From Streptomyces sp. NBC_01116 (lineage in GTDB: Bacteria > Actinomycetota > Actinomycetes > Streptomycetales > Streptomycetaceae): a stretch of 64,000 bases of DNA. Location of the stretch: contig NZ_CP108644.1 in NCBI RefSeq assembly GCF_041435495.1, positions 3,147,501 through 3,211,500 of the forward strand. The letters run 5' to 3'. Below, one piece after another: positions 1 to 10,110 of this stretch (position 1 is the first letter of the stretch; each line of letters starts with the position of its first letter). The position numbers and the translations under genes were made by a program. The notes beneath the pieces were generated by a model. That model was not told where the DNA came from. It did no database searches and saw only the letters and a program-made list of their open reading frames with translations.

Positions 1-199
1 ACCCCGTCCCATGCGGGACAGAGTGTTATCCGGTATTAGACCCCGTTTCCAGGGCTTGTCCCAGAGTGAAGGGCAGATTGCCCACGTGTTACTCACCCGT
101 TCGCCACTAATCCACCCCGAAAGGCTTCATCGTTCGACTTGCATGTGTTAAGCACGCCGCCAGCGTTCGTCCTGAGCCAGGATCAAACTCTCCGTGAAT
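1..199 (-). rRNA. 16S ribosomal RNA, 5' part (gene continues beyond the window start)
   Basis: Read leftward, the sequence starting near 199 contains the universal 16S 5' end (the 27F primer region AGAGTTTGATCCTGGCTCAG) followed by the CGAACGCTGGCGGCGTGCTTAACACATGC segment in pieces across 145-180 and the Gram-positive high-GC V1 region. Only about 200 nt of the roughly 1.5-kb gene is present; the remainder lies to the left of the window. The exact mature 5' end is estimated from the position of the conserved start and could differ by a few bases. Confidence 0.97.
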
Positions 200-369
200 G
201 TTTACCCGTAATCGGGTGCACACATCACGAGAGCGGAACAACCGGTCGGAATAAGACCCGTTGTTCACAGCGTCCTCGCTGTGTAATTGCCTGCCTAGCC
301 ACCGAAGTGGACCCGCAGGACTTTCAAAGGAACCACCAACCTGCCGAAGCAGGCCGGGGTATCAACATA

Positions 370-420
370 TCTGGCGTTGACTTTTGGCACGCTGTTGAGT
401 TCTCAAGGAACGGACGCTTC
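370..420 (-). promoter_or_regulatory. rRNA leader processing/antitermination region
   Basis: The leftward transcript carries TTGAGAACTCAACAGCGTGCC followed by AAAAGTCAACGCC. This block is highly conserved a short distance upstream of actinobacterial 16S genes and is associated with rRNA leader antitermination and RNase processing. The function is assigned from family knowledge; the sequence match is directly visible. Confidence 0.65.
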
Positions 421-493
421 CTTCGGTCCCGTATCACCGGGGCCCTCCGGGCGCTTCCCTTCGTTTACTTCTTTTGTCTCGCTGTCTTGCGTT

Positions 494-700
494 TCCGACT
501 CTATCAGACTCTTTCGTGTCCGATTCCCGGTCGAAGCGGGTCTCTCATCCCGCCTTCCAGGTCCTTCGCTTTCGCGTTTTCCCTTTCCGGCGAGTCCGAC
601 TTTACCAGACTCTTTTTCGTTCCGTTTCCGGTCCGAATTCGATTTCCGATGGCCTGCGGAGCGGCCTTGCCTTTCGGCGGATCCGACTTTACCAGAACTC
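494..700 (-). promoter_or_regulatory. Tandem rrn promoter-like repeats (three copies)
   Basis: Three leftward copies of a motif of the form TCTGRTARAGTCGGA occur at 494-514, 595-615 and 682-700. Each contains a TAAAGT or TAGAGT hexamer resembling a vegetative -10 box. Tandem promoters are usual for Streptomyces rRNA operons. The -35 partners are not obvious for these three, so start sites are not assigned. Confidence 0.55.
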
Positions 701-838
701 ACTGAGCTAAACGAACAGCTCGATGGGGCTCAGGAAAGGAGAATCATTCGGCCCGGCGGAGTTAACGAACTCTCCTGCACGAGCGGGATAGATGTTACGC
801 GCTCAACTCGAACTTGTACAGTCCGAGGCAACCGTTCA

Positions 839-867
839 AATCTACCTCCCCACATCCGCCGTGTCAA
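839..867 (-). promoter_or_regulatory. Upstream rrn promoter, vegetative sigma type
   Basis: On the minus strand a perfect TTGACA (862-867) is followed by a 17-nt spacer and TAGATT (839-844). This is a near-consensus HrdB-type promoter reading into the 16S leader. Transcription would begin near 832. It is the clearest promoter of the array. No gene is seen between here and the 16S start. Confidence 0.75.
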
Positions 868-926
868 CGGTTTTTGTGGGCGAGGAGGACACTAGCAGGT
901 CAGCAGAGGTGAAAGCACATCGGCCG

Positions 927-1934
927 TCAGGCTGCGGTGGGAAGTTCGGCGCTGCGTTCGACCGCTGTGAGGTCGCCTGTGTCGCCGGCGCGGGCCGCAC
1001 GGCCGCCCAGGATGTAGACGTATGCGAGAAAGGCCAGCTCAGCGGCGATGCCGATGGTGATCCGGGCCCAGGTCGGGAGGCCCGACGGGGTCACGAAGCC
1101 CTCGATGAGTCCGGAGACGAACAGGACCAGTGCCAGACCTATCGCCATGCCCAGGGCGGCGCGGCCCTGCTGAGCCAGGGCGGCCCTGCGGGACAGGGGG
1201 CCCGGGTCGATCACGGTCCAGCCGAGGCGGAGCCCTGTGCCGGCGGCGACGAACACCGCGGTCAGTTCGAGCAGACCATGGGGAAGGACCAGGCCGAGGA
1301 AGACGTCGAGACGGCCCGCGGAGGACATGAGGCCTATGCCGACGCCGAGGTTGAGCATGTTGAGGAAGAGGATCCAGATCACCGGTATGCAGAGGAACGC
1401 CCCCAGGACCAGGCACAGGGCCGCGGCCTGCGCGTTGTTCGTCCACACCTGGGCCGCGAACGACGCCGCCGGGTGGCTGGAGTAATAGGTCTCGTACTCC
1501 CCGCCCGGCCGGGTCATCGCACGGAGGTCCTCCGGCGCGGCGATCGCGGCCTGCACCTCGGGGTGCGTACCGATCCACCAGCCCAGCAGTGCCGCCAGGG
1601 CTGTCGAGAGCACCGCGGTGGGAATCCACCAGTGGCGCGAGCGGTAGACCGCCGCGGGGAACCCCGCGGTGAGGAACCGGGCCGCGTCCCGCCAGGAGGC
1701 CTTGCGGGTGCCGGTCACCGTCGACCGGGCGCGGGCCACGAGCTGGGTGAGGCGTCCGGTGAGGAGAGGATCGGGGCTGCCCGACTGGACCAGGGAGAGG
1801 TGGGTCGCCGTCCGCTGGTAGAGGACGACGAGTTCGTCCGCTTCCTCGCCCGTGAGGCGGCGCCCCCGGCGGAGGAGGTGTTCGAGGCGGTCCCACTCCG
1901 TGCGGTGGGCGGTGACGAAGACGTCGAGGTCCAT
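927..1934 (-). CDS. Stage II sporulation protein M (SpoIIM) family membrane protein
   Basis: A 335-residue integral membrane protein. The hydrophilic N-terminus (about residues 1-90) begins with a MDLDVFVTAHRTEWDRLE segment typical of the actinobacterial SpoIIM/DUF95 family. It is followed by a set of hydrophobic segments from about residue 105 to 315. In Bacillus the family acts in engulfment; in actinobacteria the homologue is not tied to that process and its role is unknown. A GGAGC ribosome site precedes the ATG. It is divergent from the RDD gene across 119 bp, an association common in actinobacteria. The family call is sure, the function is not. Confidence 0.85.
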   Translation of the reverse strand: MDLDVFVTAHRTEWDRLEHLLRRGRRLTGEEADELVVLYQRTATHLSLVQSGSPDPLLTGRLTQLVARARSTVTGTRKASWRDAARFLTAGFPAAVYRSRHWWIPTAVLSTALAALLGWWIGTHPEVQAAIAAPEDLRAMTRPGGEYETYYSSHPAASFAAQVWTNNAQAAALCLVLGAFLCIPVIWILFLNMLNLGVGIGLMSSAGRLDVFLGLVLPHGLLELTAVFVAAGTGLRLGWTVIDPGPLSRRAALAQQGRAALGMAIGLALVLFVSGLIEGFVTPSGLPTWARITIGIAAELAFLAYVYILGGRAARAGDTGDLTAVERSAELPTAA

Positions 1935-2053
1935 GGGCGTCTGTTGCTCCAGGCAAGGGTGCGTACAGGTATGTACTGCTGCGGCGCGCTGGCGGTCAGC
2001 TTGGCAGACTGTGCCCGGCTGGGGCAGAGAAGGTCGGCGAAGGGTGGGGCCCG

Positions 2054-3112
2054 ATGAGTGATCTGGTGACCGGGGACGCGGTCGTTCTGGGGTTGAGGCC
2101 CGCGCGGCTGCCGAGCCGGGCGCTGGCCTCGGCGATCGACCTGGCAGTGACGTTCGTCGTCTTCATCCTGGTGTCGGTCGTGCTGGGCGTCGCTTCCGTC
2201 TCGTTGGACGAGGCCGCGGTCGCGGCGATCGGAGTCGCCTCCTTCCTGCTGGTGCTGATCGGTGGGCCGGTCGCGGTGGAGACGCTGAGTCATGGCCGCT
2301 CACTGGGAAAGCTGGCCTGCGGGCTGCGGGTGGTACGGGACGACGGTGGGCCGATCCGGTTCCGGCACGCGCTCGTGCGCGGGGCGATGGGGCTGGTCGA
2401 GATCCTCATGACCTTCGGCGCCGTGGCCTCGGTCGCGTCCCTGGTGTCGGCGCGGGGTCGCCGGATCGGTGACGTGTTCGCCGGGACACTGGTGATCCGG
2501 GAACGGGTCGCGGCCACGGGCCGGTCCGTCGCCGTGCCACCTCCCCCGCCCTGGCTGGTCGGCCGGTTCGCGCAACTGGATCTGTCTGCCGTGCCCGAAG
2601 AACTCTGGCTCGCGATACGGCAGTACCTGACGCGGATGCAGCAGCTGGATCCCGGCGTGGGCCGTTCGATCGCGGAACGGCTGGCCGGTGAACTGGTCGC
2701 ACGGACGGGAGCCGCCGCGCCGCAGGGCGTTCCCGCCGCCGCGTTCCTGGCCGCGGTGGTGCATGAGCGGCAGTCGCGGGATGCGCGGCGCGTGTTCGCC
2801 GGACCTCTCGCCGAGGGGGCCTCCGTACCGTCCGGGGTCGTCATGCCCGGCGTGCCTGGTGGTGCGGGCGGATCGGACGGGCGCTCCGGGGGTTCGGCGC
2901 CTGCCGCGGCCGGGGGGTACACCGGGGCTCCCGGGAGCCCCGTAGCCGCTGGGGTCGGTGGTTTCCGTGGGGCTGTGGAGTCCGGTGGTGAAGGCCGTGC
3001 TGTCGGTGGAGTGGCCGACGGGGGCGGTTCCGGGGCGGGGCGCGGGGCCGTCGGTGATCACGGGCGGCACCGTGGGAGTGCGCCCTCGGGCGGGTTCGCT
3101 CCGCCCGGCTAG
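2054..3112 (+). CDS. RDD family membrane protein
   Basis: A 352-residue protein with an N-terminal RDD domain. The conserved Arg and Asp sit in the first helix (PSRALASAIDLA, about residues 19-30). A second helix lies near 58-80, and the GRSLGKLACGLRVV segment precedes the third. From about residue 155 the protein is soluble, and the last 85 residues are Gly/Ala/Ser-rich and probably disordered. RDD proteins are of uncertain function; some act in ion or small-molecule transport. It is divergent from the SpoIIM-like gene, suggesting a shared control region. Its stop codon overlaps the stop of the convergent gene at 3109 by 4 bp. Confidence 0.85.
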   Translation: MSDLVTGDAVVLGLRPARLPSRALASAIDLAVTFVVFILVSVVLGVASVSLDEAAVAAIGVASFLLVLIGGPVAVETLSHGRSLGKLACGLRVVRDDGGPIRFRHALVRGAMGLVEILMTFGAVASVASLVSARGRRIGDVFAGTLVIRERVAATGRSVAVPPPPPWLVGRFAQLDLSAVPEELWLAIRQYLTRMQQLDPGVGRSIAERLAGELVARTGAAAPQGVPAAAFLAAVVHERQSRDARRVFAGPLAEGASVPSGVVMPGVPGGAGGSDGRSGGSAPAAAGGYTGAPGSPVAAGVGGFRGAVESGGEGRAVGGVADGGGSGAGRGAVGDHGRHRGSAPSGGFAPPG

Positions 3113-3780
3113 ACGGTGTCCGGCCCGGGCGCGGGCGGCGACAGGTCGTGGTCGGCCCGGGTGCCGGAGGCGCGGGGTGAGGGTGGCGTCTCCAGGTGTT
3201 CGAGCTCGATGCCGGGGGCCGCGAGAACCACGTCACCGGCGATGTGGATGGTGTGCTGTTCCCCGGTGTCCAGGGCGCTGACCTGGTATTCGTCCACGAC
3301 CAGGGGGCCGTTGTCAGTGGTGTGCGCTTCACTGTTCACCAGCGCCCAGGACTGGTCGACGGTCCTGGGCGCGAGGACCGGGTCCGTGAAGGTGACCACG
3401 CGGACGCGGGTCGTGGGGGAAGCGGGGGTGAGACGCAGGAGACGGGTCATGGCGATGAGGAACGCGGGGGACGTGCCGGCGAAGGCGTGGGCGCGGACAT
3501 TGCCTTCGGTGGCGTGGCTGCCGGTCGGGTCGGTCCGGACCCAGGTGACCCCTTCCAGCGCCGCTCCTCGCACCTGCCAGCTCACGGCATGGAGTTCGAG
3601 GCGGATAGGCCTGCCCAGCTCGTCCAGGGCGAGGTCGACGGAGCCGAGGTGGTCTCCGGTGGGGGACGTGGTCTGGGAGACGTAGCGCCAGCCGGAGGGG
3701 CCGGGGGCGCAGTGGAAGTGTTCTTCACCGAGGGGGGTGTGATCGTGAAGGTCGTGGAGCGAATACCTGCCGCGGGGCAT
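3109..3780 (-). CDS. Conserved hypothetical protein, 223 aa
   Basis: I do not recognise this protein. It has no signal peptide or membrane segment and is rich in beta-prone Thr/Val stretches, with a Pro-rich tail over the last 30 residues. GC codon bias is normal for the genome. GAAGGA lies well placed before the ATG. Its 3' end overlaps the RDD gene stop by 4 bp, and ahcY lies upstream on the same strand, separated by two strong hairpins, so it probably has its own promoter. Composition suggests a ligand-binding beta-barrel-like fold, but this is a guess only. Confidence 0.6.
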   Translation of the reverse strand: MPRGRYSLHDLHDHTPLGEEHFHCAPGPSGWRYVSQTTSPTGDHLGSVDLALDELGRPIRLELHAVSWQVRGAALEGVTWVRTDPTGSHATEGNVRAHAFAGTSPAFLIAMTRLLRLTPASPTTRVRVVTFTDPVLAPRTVDQSWALVNSEAHTTDNGPLVVDEYQVSALDTGEQHTIHIAGDVVLAAPGIELEHLETPPSPRASGTRADHDLSPPAPGPDTV

Positions 3781-3824
3781 GGGGTCCTTCGGGTTCCTCG
3801 GGTCGTGCGGGGGCGGTAACGGGA

Positions 3825-3857
3825 GCAGGCCCCCGGCACGGGGGTGCGGGGGCCTGC
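3825..3857. terminator. Hairpin downstream of ahcY (second of two)
   Basis: Perfect 11-bp arms GCAGGCCCCCG (3825-3835) and CGGGGGCCTGC (3847-3857) enclose an 11-nt loop between the unknown gene and ahcY. With the next hairpin it forms a double barrier to transcription leaving ahcY leftward. Confidence 0.65.
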
Positions 3858-3889
3858 GCTCGGATCTGCTGCCGCGGGCTGTGACGCCG

Positions 3890-3925
3890 CTCGGCGTTCG
3901 GGAGGCCGGCCTTCCGAACGCCGAG
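3890..3925. terminator. Near-perfect 36-bp palindrome after the ahcY stop
   Basis: Arms of 18 bp starting CTCGGCGTTCGG and ending CCGAACGCCGAG differ at one position only. The palindrome lies 25 nt beyond the ahcY stop codon. As usual for Streptomyces there is no U-tract, so this is read as an intrinsic-type terminator or 3' stabilising stem. Confidence 0.7.
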
Positions 3926-3950
3926 GGTGGATCAGTGGCCTAGGGGTGGA

Positions 3951-5408
<1,458 letters not shown>

Positions 5409-5476
5409 AACGGGCTGCTCCTCGTGATGGGTCGAGGGTGGGCTGTCTGGGCTGACTCTGCGGCACGGCGGGCACA

Positions 5477-5551
5477 CGAATGCCCGGGCGTTCGCAGTGC
5501 AGTCCGTCGGAGGCCCTCTGTCCCTCGCCCGGCTGGCTCGCGCCAGCCGGT
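5477..5551 (-). promoter_or_regulatory. ahcY leader with two inverted repeats
   Basis: The 5' region of ahcY holds a perfect hairpin with 9-bp arms CCGGCTGGC/GCCAGCCGG and a 4-nt loop (5530-5551). It also holds an 18-bp palindrome with one mismatched pair (5477-5494, centre GCCCGGGC). A TAGATT-like -10 element is visible on the minus strand near 5590-5595 without a good -35. The hairpin may be a leader RNA structure and the palindrome a regulator site. The known SAH riboswitch consensus is not present. Confidence 0.4.
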
Positions 5552-5684
5552 CGACCGCCATCAGCAGCGACGTCTGTTATCCGTATCCGAATCTACACCG
5601 AACGGCCCAGTGAGCCCCAGCCCCTTCGTGGAGAGGGGTGTGTGTGAGGGGTCACCGGGCCGATCGGGGCTGATGTGCGGTGGG

Positions 5685-6668
5685 TCAGTGGCCAGAATTC
5701 TTCGAAGCCGGGCCGTCTTCCGTGTCGGAGCCCGGGTTGTTTCCGGTCGCTGCGGCCTCCGCGTTGTAGATGTCCGGCTCCAGGTAGATGACCCGGGCGA
5801 TCGGGCACGCCGCGCGGATGCGGTGCTCGGCGGCGTTGATGGCCTCGGCCACCTCGGTCGCGGTCTCGTCGTGCCGGACGGCGATCTTGGCGGCGACCAG
5901 CAGTTCCTCGGGGCCGAGGTGGAGGGTGCGCATGTGGATGATGCGGGTGACGGTCTCGCCGTCGACCACGGCCGCCTTGATGTTCTCGACGTCCTCGATG
6001 CCGGCGGACTCGCCGAGCAGGAGGGACTTCGTCTCGACGGCCAGGACGATCGCGATGAGGATCAGCAGGATGCCGATGCAGAGGGTGCCGATGCCGTCCC
6101 AGACTCCGTTGCCCGTGCCGAGGGCGAGGCCGACGCCGGCGAGCGCCAGGATCAGGCCGACGAGCGCGCCGAGGTCCTCCAGGAGGACGACCGGGAGTTC
6201 GGGCGCCTTGGAGCGGCGGACGAATTCGGTCCAGGAGCGGTCGCCGCGGGTCTGGTTGGACTCCTTGATCGCCGTACGGAAGGAGAAGATCTCCGCGATG
6301 ATCGCGAAGACCAGGACCCCGACCGGCCAGTACCAGGCCTCGATCTCGTGCGGGTGCTTGATCTTCTCGTAGCCCTCGTAGACCGCGAACATGCCGCCGA
6401 CCGAGAAGAGGACGATGGAGACGAGGAACGCGTAGATGTAGCGCTCGCGCCCGTAGCCGAAGGGGTGCTGGGGGGTGGCTTCGCGTTTCGCCTTCTTGCC
6501 GCCGAGCAGCAGGAGCCCCTGGTTGCCCGAGTCGGCGAGCGAGTGGACGCTCTCCGCGAGCATCGACGACGAACCACTGAAGAGGAACGCTACGAATTTG
6601 GCCACGGCGATCGAGAGGTTGGCTACGAGTGCCGCCACGATCGCCTTGGTTCCGCCTGACGCGCTCAT
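5685..6668 (-). CDS. Cation diffusion facilitator (CDF) transporter
   Basis: A 327-residue member of the CDF/ZitB-type divalent cation efflux family. About six membrane helices are followed by a cytoplasmic ferredoxin-like domain. The metal-site HSLAD motif in helix 2 and an acidic EDLGALVG segment in the helix 5 region are visible. The C-terminal domain includes the MRTLHLGPEELLVAAKI stretch typical of the family. The ATG at 6668 follows GAAGGGA; a longer upstream open frame has no family match. It lies just downstream of manA, with which it may be co-transcribed. Zn, Fe or Mn specificity cannot be told. Confidence 0.9.
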   Translation of the reverse strand: MSASGGTKAIVAALVANLSIAVAKFVAFLFSGSSSMLAESVHSLADSGNQGLLLLGGKKAKREATPQHPFGYGRERYIYAFLVSIVLFSVGGMFAVYEGYEKIKHPHEIEAWYWPVGVLVFAIIAEIFSFRTAIKESNQTRGDRSWTEFVRRSKAPELPVVLLEDLGALVGLILALAGVGLALGTGNGVWDGIGTLCIGILLILIAIVLAVETKSLLLGESAGIEDVENIKAAVVDGETVTRIIHMRTLHLGPEELLVAAKIAVRHDETATEVAEAINAAEHRIRAACPIARVIYLEPDIYNAEAAATGNNPGSDTEDGPASKNSGH

Positions 6669-6755
6669 GAGTGCGTGGTGTCCCTTCGTCGGTGCGCGGC
6701 AGGTGCCGCCGCGGTGAGGCGGCACATTGTTGCAGCCGTCGGGACGGTCCGTGGG

Positions 6756-7931
6756 TCAGGCTGCCACGGTGGCCCGGAAGAGGGTTCCCCGTCCCGCCGC
6801 CTCGGCGGTCTCGCCGGCCGGAACGTAAGCGGACTCCCCCGGTTCGAGGGTGAGTTCGCCGACGGTGACCGAGCCCGCCGTGCAGAGCAGGATCTGGGGC
6901 GTGGCGGCGGTCAGTTCGGTGGGGGCCGCTCCCGGGGCGAGGGTGAACCGGGACAGGGCGAACTCGTCGGCGGGGGTCTCGTAGAGCTCCTCGCCCGACG
7001 GTGCCGCCTCCGGGCGCAGCACGCCGGGCTCGGTGGCCTCGAACCGTACGATCCGCAGGAGTTCGGGGACGTCGATGTGCTTGGGGGTCAGGCCGCAGCG
7101 CAGCACGTTGTCCGAGTTGGCCATGATCTCGACGCCGAGGCCGTCGAGATAGGCGTGCGGGACGCCCGCGCCGAGGAACAGGGCTTCTCCGGGCTGGAGT
7201 TGAACGTAGTTCAGCAGCATCGCGGCCAGGACGCCGGGATCGCCGGGGAAGTGGTGGGCGATACGGGCGTACGGGGCGTGGACGCCGCCGAGGCGCTCGG
7301 CGGCAGCGGCCGCCTCCGCCACGGTCTCGGCCATCTCCGCCGGTTCCGCGCCGAGGATCGCCGTGAGCACCTCGCGGAGTGCCGCCTCCTCGGGGTGGGC
7401 GCGGAGGAGGTCCACGTACGGCTTGAGGGAGTCGACCCCCAGCGCCTCCATCGCGTCCGCCGCGGCGGTGGGGTTGCGGAAGCCGCACAGTCCGTCGAAG
7501 GGGGTGAGGGCGCAGATGAGTTCGGGCTTGTGGTTCGCGTCCTTGTACGTGCGGTGTGGTGCGTCGATCGGGACGCCCCGGGACTCTTCGTCGGCGTAGC
7601 CCTCACGGGCCTGTTCCAGGTTCGGGTGGACCTGGACGGAGAGGGGGGCGCCGGCGGCGAGGAGTTTCAGGAGGAAGGGGAGGCGGGGGCCGAACCGGGC
7701 GACCGTGGGCTCGCCCAGCTCCCCCTCCGGGTCGGCGTCGATGGCCTCGGTGAGCGCCAGCTCCGTCTCACCGGCCGCGGTGGTGCGGGTGATACGCGAG
7801 GGCGCTCCGGGGTGGGCTCCCATCCACATCTCGGCCTGGGGTTCGCCGGTGGGCGCGATGCCGAGCAGGGCGGGGATGGCCGTGGTGGACCCCCAGGCGT
7901 AGGGGCGCACGGTGTTGGACAGCCGGTCCAT
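6756..7931 (-). CDS. manA: Mannose-6-phosphate isomerase, class I
   Basis: A 391-residue type I phosphomannose isomerase that interconverts fructose-6-phosphate and mannose-6-phosphate, the entry to GDP-mannose. It begins NTVRPYAWGSTTAIP. The zinc-site segments QVHPN, HKPELI and the LGAGVPHAYLDG motif of the cupin fold are all present. Two cupin-like halves are expected. It lies in a leftward run with the SIS-domain isomerase, Trm112 and phosphomannomutase, so it forms part of a mannose/cell-wall sugar supply set. Confidence 0.95.
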   Translation of the reverse strand: MDRLSNTVRPYAWGSTTAIPALLGIAPTGEPQAEMWMGAHPGAPSRITRTTAAGETELALTEAIDADPEGELGEPTVARFGPRLPFLLKLLAAGAPLSVQVHPNLEQAREGYADEESRGVPIDAPHRTYKDANHKPELICALTPFDGLCGFRNPTAAADAMEALGVDSLKPYVDLLRAHPEEAALREVLTAILGAEPAEMAETVAEAAAAAERLGGVHAPYARIAHHFPGDPGVLAAMLLNYVQLQPGEALFLGAGVPHAYLDGLGVEIMANSDNVLRCGLTPKHIDVPELLRIVRFEATEPGVLRPEAAPSGEELYETPADEFALSRFTLAPGAAPTELTAATPQILLCTAGSVTVGELTLEPGESAYVPAGETAEAAGRGTLFRATVAA

Positions 7932-8123
7932 GGAGTCGTCCTCGGGTGGGGCGGGGCGGGTTGGTGTGGCACCAGGGGTATCAGTGGTGCGTGAGGTTCT
8001 GGGGTCGTGGGGGTGGCCGGAGGGTGACGCGGCGCGGTCCCTGGGCTTTCCCTCGCGTGATGCTCTCTGTGGGGTGTTGCTTGTGGGGTGTGCCCGGTGG
8101 GGTGTTGCCCGTGAGGGCTTCCC

Positions 8124-8153
8124 GTGGGCGTGGGGCCTGTGGGCGTGGGGCCT
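8124..8153. repeat. 15-bp tandem duplication upstream of manA
   Basis: Two exact copies of GTGGGCGTGGGGCCT (8124-8138, 8139-8153) lie in the 255-bp manA/SIS spacer. The spacer otherwise contains GT-rich near-repeats of TGGGGTGTTGC. No gene is seen in the spacer. Confidence 0.8.
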
Positions 8154-8186
8154 GTGAGGTGGTCAGGTGCTTCTGTCAGGACTGCG

Positions 8187-9323
8187 TCAGGGCTGGGGGG
8201 CCGAGGCCAGTGACAGGTAGACGGCTGCGAAGTCGGTGATCGCGAGCAGCTCGGCCACGGCCTCCAGCTCGCTGCCCTCCTCCGGCTCCAGCTCGCTCAC
8301 GGGGGTGTCGTGGCCGAGCGCCAGCTCCCGTGCCGCCGGGTAGGCGCTGAGGCCTCCTGTCGGGCGGTCCCGGAGCAGGACGACGCGGGCCCTCAGCGTC
8401 TCGCCCTCGTCGACCCGGTCGCGGAAGAAGTCGTCGGGGTCCGCGCCGGCCGCGAAGTCCCCGGCGAGGAGCGTGCCGTGCGAGGGCAGTGCCTCGGGCA
8501 GTTCCGCGGCCAGGGCGGGGCGGCCGGCGAGCTCGGACAGTACGGCGGCGAAGCGGCGTCCCACCGGGCCTGCGGCGTCGCCCTCCGTCCACAGCAGCGG
8601 CAGGCTGTCGGCGAGCTCGGCCGCGAGCGTCTTGGCCGGGTTGCTGTACGTGGCGATGGCCGGGCCGCAGCGTTCCGCGGTGCGGTCCAGGCGGTCCGCG
8701 ACCTTCTGCAGGTCCTCGGGCGGCGCGGTCACCAGTCCGACCCGGTCCAGGAGCGCCAGCAGGGGGGTGAGCAGCGCCCACAGGGTGCCGGGGCCGGCGG
8801 CGGAGGTCTCCGCGTCGTACTCGCCGTGCGGGGCGGCTGCCATCGGGACGACCAGGCCATGCACCCCGTCGACCGCCTCGCGCAGCGGTGAGCGGGTGGG
8901 GGCGACGGCGACGACGGTGCAGCCGCGGCGGTAGGCCTGTTCGGCGAGCAGGGCGAGGCCCGGTTCGGAACCGTCGGCGGTCGCGATGAGGAGCAGGTCC
9001 ACGGAGCCGGCCCAGCCGGGCAGGGCCCAGCGGAGGGCGCCGGGTGCGGGGGCCACACCCGTGGGGTGGATGCGTACGACGGGGGCGGCCGCGCCCGCCA
9101 GCGCGCCGATCAGGTCGGCGACCCCGGAGGCGGCGGTGCCGGGGCCCGCCACGAGGACGGCCCGGGGCCGGCCCTCCGGGTTCAGGCCGCCGATGCCGGC
9201 TTCGGCGGCGTGCCGGGCGGCGGTGCGGACCCGGGCGCCGGCCTCGGCGGCGCCGCGCAGCAGATCGCGGCGGTCGGCTCGGGCCAGGGCTTCCGGGGCG
9301 TCGAGCAGGGACTCGTCGAGCAT
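8187..9323 (-). CDS. SIS-domain protein, phosphoglucose/phosphomannose isomerase-like
   Basis: A 378-residue protein with an N-terminal sugar-isomerase fold. The segment VLVAGPGTAASGVADLIGAL (about residues 53-72) is the phosphate-binding region and WAGSVDLLLIATADGSEP the second. It resembles the actinobacterial bifunctional phosphoglucose/phosphomannose isomerase family, which often lacks demonstrated activity. The start at 9323 begins MLDESLLDAPEALARAD as in relatives; the frame is open further upstream but with unrelated composition. It sits between manA and a Trm112 gene, the usual neighbourhood. Confidence 0.85.
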   Translation of the reverse strand: MLDESLLDAPEALARADRRDLLRGAAEAGARVRTAARHAAEAGIGGLNPEGRPRAVLVAGPGTAASGVADLIGALAGAAAPVVRIHPTGVAPAPGALRWALPGWAGSVDLLLIATADGSEPGLALLAEQAYRRGCTVVAVAPTRSPLREAVDGVHGLVVPMAAAPHGEYDAETSAAGPGTLWALLTPLLALLDRVGLVTAPPEDLQKVADRLDRTAERCGPAIATYSNPAKTLAAELADSLPLLWTEGDAAGPVGRRFAAVLSELAGRPALAAELPEALPSHGTLLAGDFAAGADPDDFFRDRVDEGETLRARVVLLRDRPTGGLSAYPAARELALGHDTPVSELEPEEGSELEAVAELLAITDFAAVYLSLASAPQP

Positions 9324-9507
9324 GGCGGTGGGCCTCCGATCACCGGGCGGGGTGCGGGCTGCGGATACGGGTGCGGTGGCGTGGCCGCCGGGACGCGCAC
9401 GGTGCCGAACAGTGGCCCCCACCTGTGGTCGGGCCCGGCCGTCGTGCGCTGCCGGGGGCCGTTCCGCGTCGTCCGGCGCATCCTGCCCGTACGCGTGTCG
9501 CTCGCGG

Positions 9508-9690
9508 TCAGGCGGGGCGGCGCGCCTCGTCGACGAGAAGGACCGGGATGCCGTCCCGGACCGGGTAGGCCAGGCCGCAGGCGTCGCCCGAGCAGACCAG
9601 CTCGGGGCTGTCTGCCGTCGAACGGTCGTCGAGCGGGGAGTGGCAGGCAGGGCAGGCCAGGATCTCCAGGAGGCCGGCTTCGAGCGCCAT
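9508..9690 (-). CDS. Trm112 family protein
   Basis: A 60-residue zinc-ribbon-like protein. It contains an [13 protein letters not shown] motif, then [21 protein letters not shown], giving a CxxC plus CxxxxC arrangement and the conserved [11 protein letters not shown] strand. In eukaryotes and archaea Trm112 is the activating partner of methyltransferases; in bacteria the role is unclear. The ATG at 9690 with GAAGGGA ahead is preferred over an in-frame start at 9711. It is probably co-transcribed with the downstream SIS gene, though 184 bp separate them. Confidence 0.9.
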   Translation of the reverse strand: MALEAGLLEILACPACHSPLDDRSTADSPELVCSGDACGLAYPVRDGIPVLLVDEARRPA

Positions 9691-9901
9691 GGGGTGAGTC
9701 CCTTCGAGCATGCGAGTTCCGATCCGCGTGGATCAGGCCTCGTCAGCCTACCGCTGGGGTGGAGGGGGCGCGGCCTGGCCGGGGGGACGAAACGGACGAT
9801 GCGGGTTGGGGGGGGGCGGTGGGGGGCTGCCGTGCGGGGCGGGGCGGGGCGCGGGTGCGGGTGGCGAAGGTGGGCGCCTGCGGCGTGCTTCTCCCCGCCC
9901 C

Positions 9902-10064
9902 GCCCCTTCCCGTAACCGGGGCTCCGCCCCGGACCCCGCTCCTCAAACGCCGGAGGGGCTGGAAGCACGGAGCCAAGAAGGAGCGGGGTGCAGACGCCGG
10001 AGGGGCTGGAAGCACGGGGCCAGGAAGGGACGGGGTGCAGACGCCGGAGGGGCTGAATGCGCGG
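9902..10064. repeat. Streptomyces intergenic repeat with a 47-bp tandem array
   Basis: A hairpin CCGGGGC-TCC-GCCCCGG (9916-9932) is followed by a 47-bp unit starting CGCCGGAGGGGCTGG. The unit occurs at 9948, 9995 and, partially, 10042. The same hairpin and CGCCGGA(G/C)GGGCTGGA block recurs at 23060-23171. Such dispersed elements are common between convergent or terminating genes in Streptomyces and probably act as 3' terminator structures. Confidence 0.8.
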
Positions 10065-10110
10065 GGATCAAGGTGGGATGGGTGAGGTGGGGAGCGGACG
10101 TCGGAGGTGC

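Noticed and set aside
5410..5580. SAH riboswitch upstream of ahcY
   Set aside because: The conserved core segments of the known SAH riboswitch are not found; only unrelated hairpins are present.
9948..10064. CRISPR array
   Set aside because: The 47-bp units are directly adjacent with no spacers between them and no cas gene is near.
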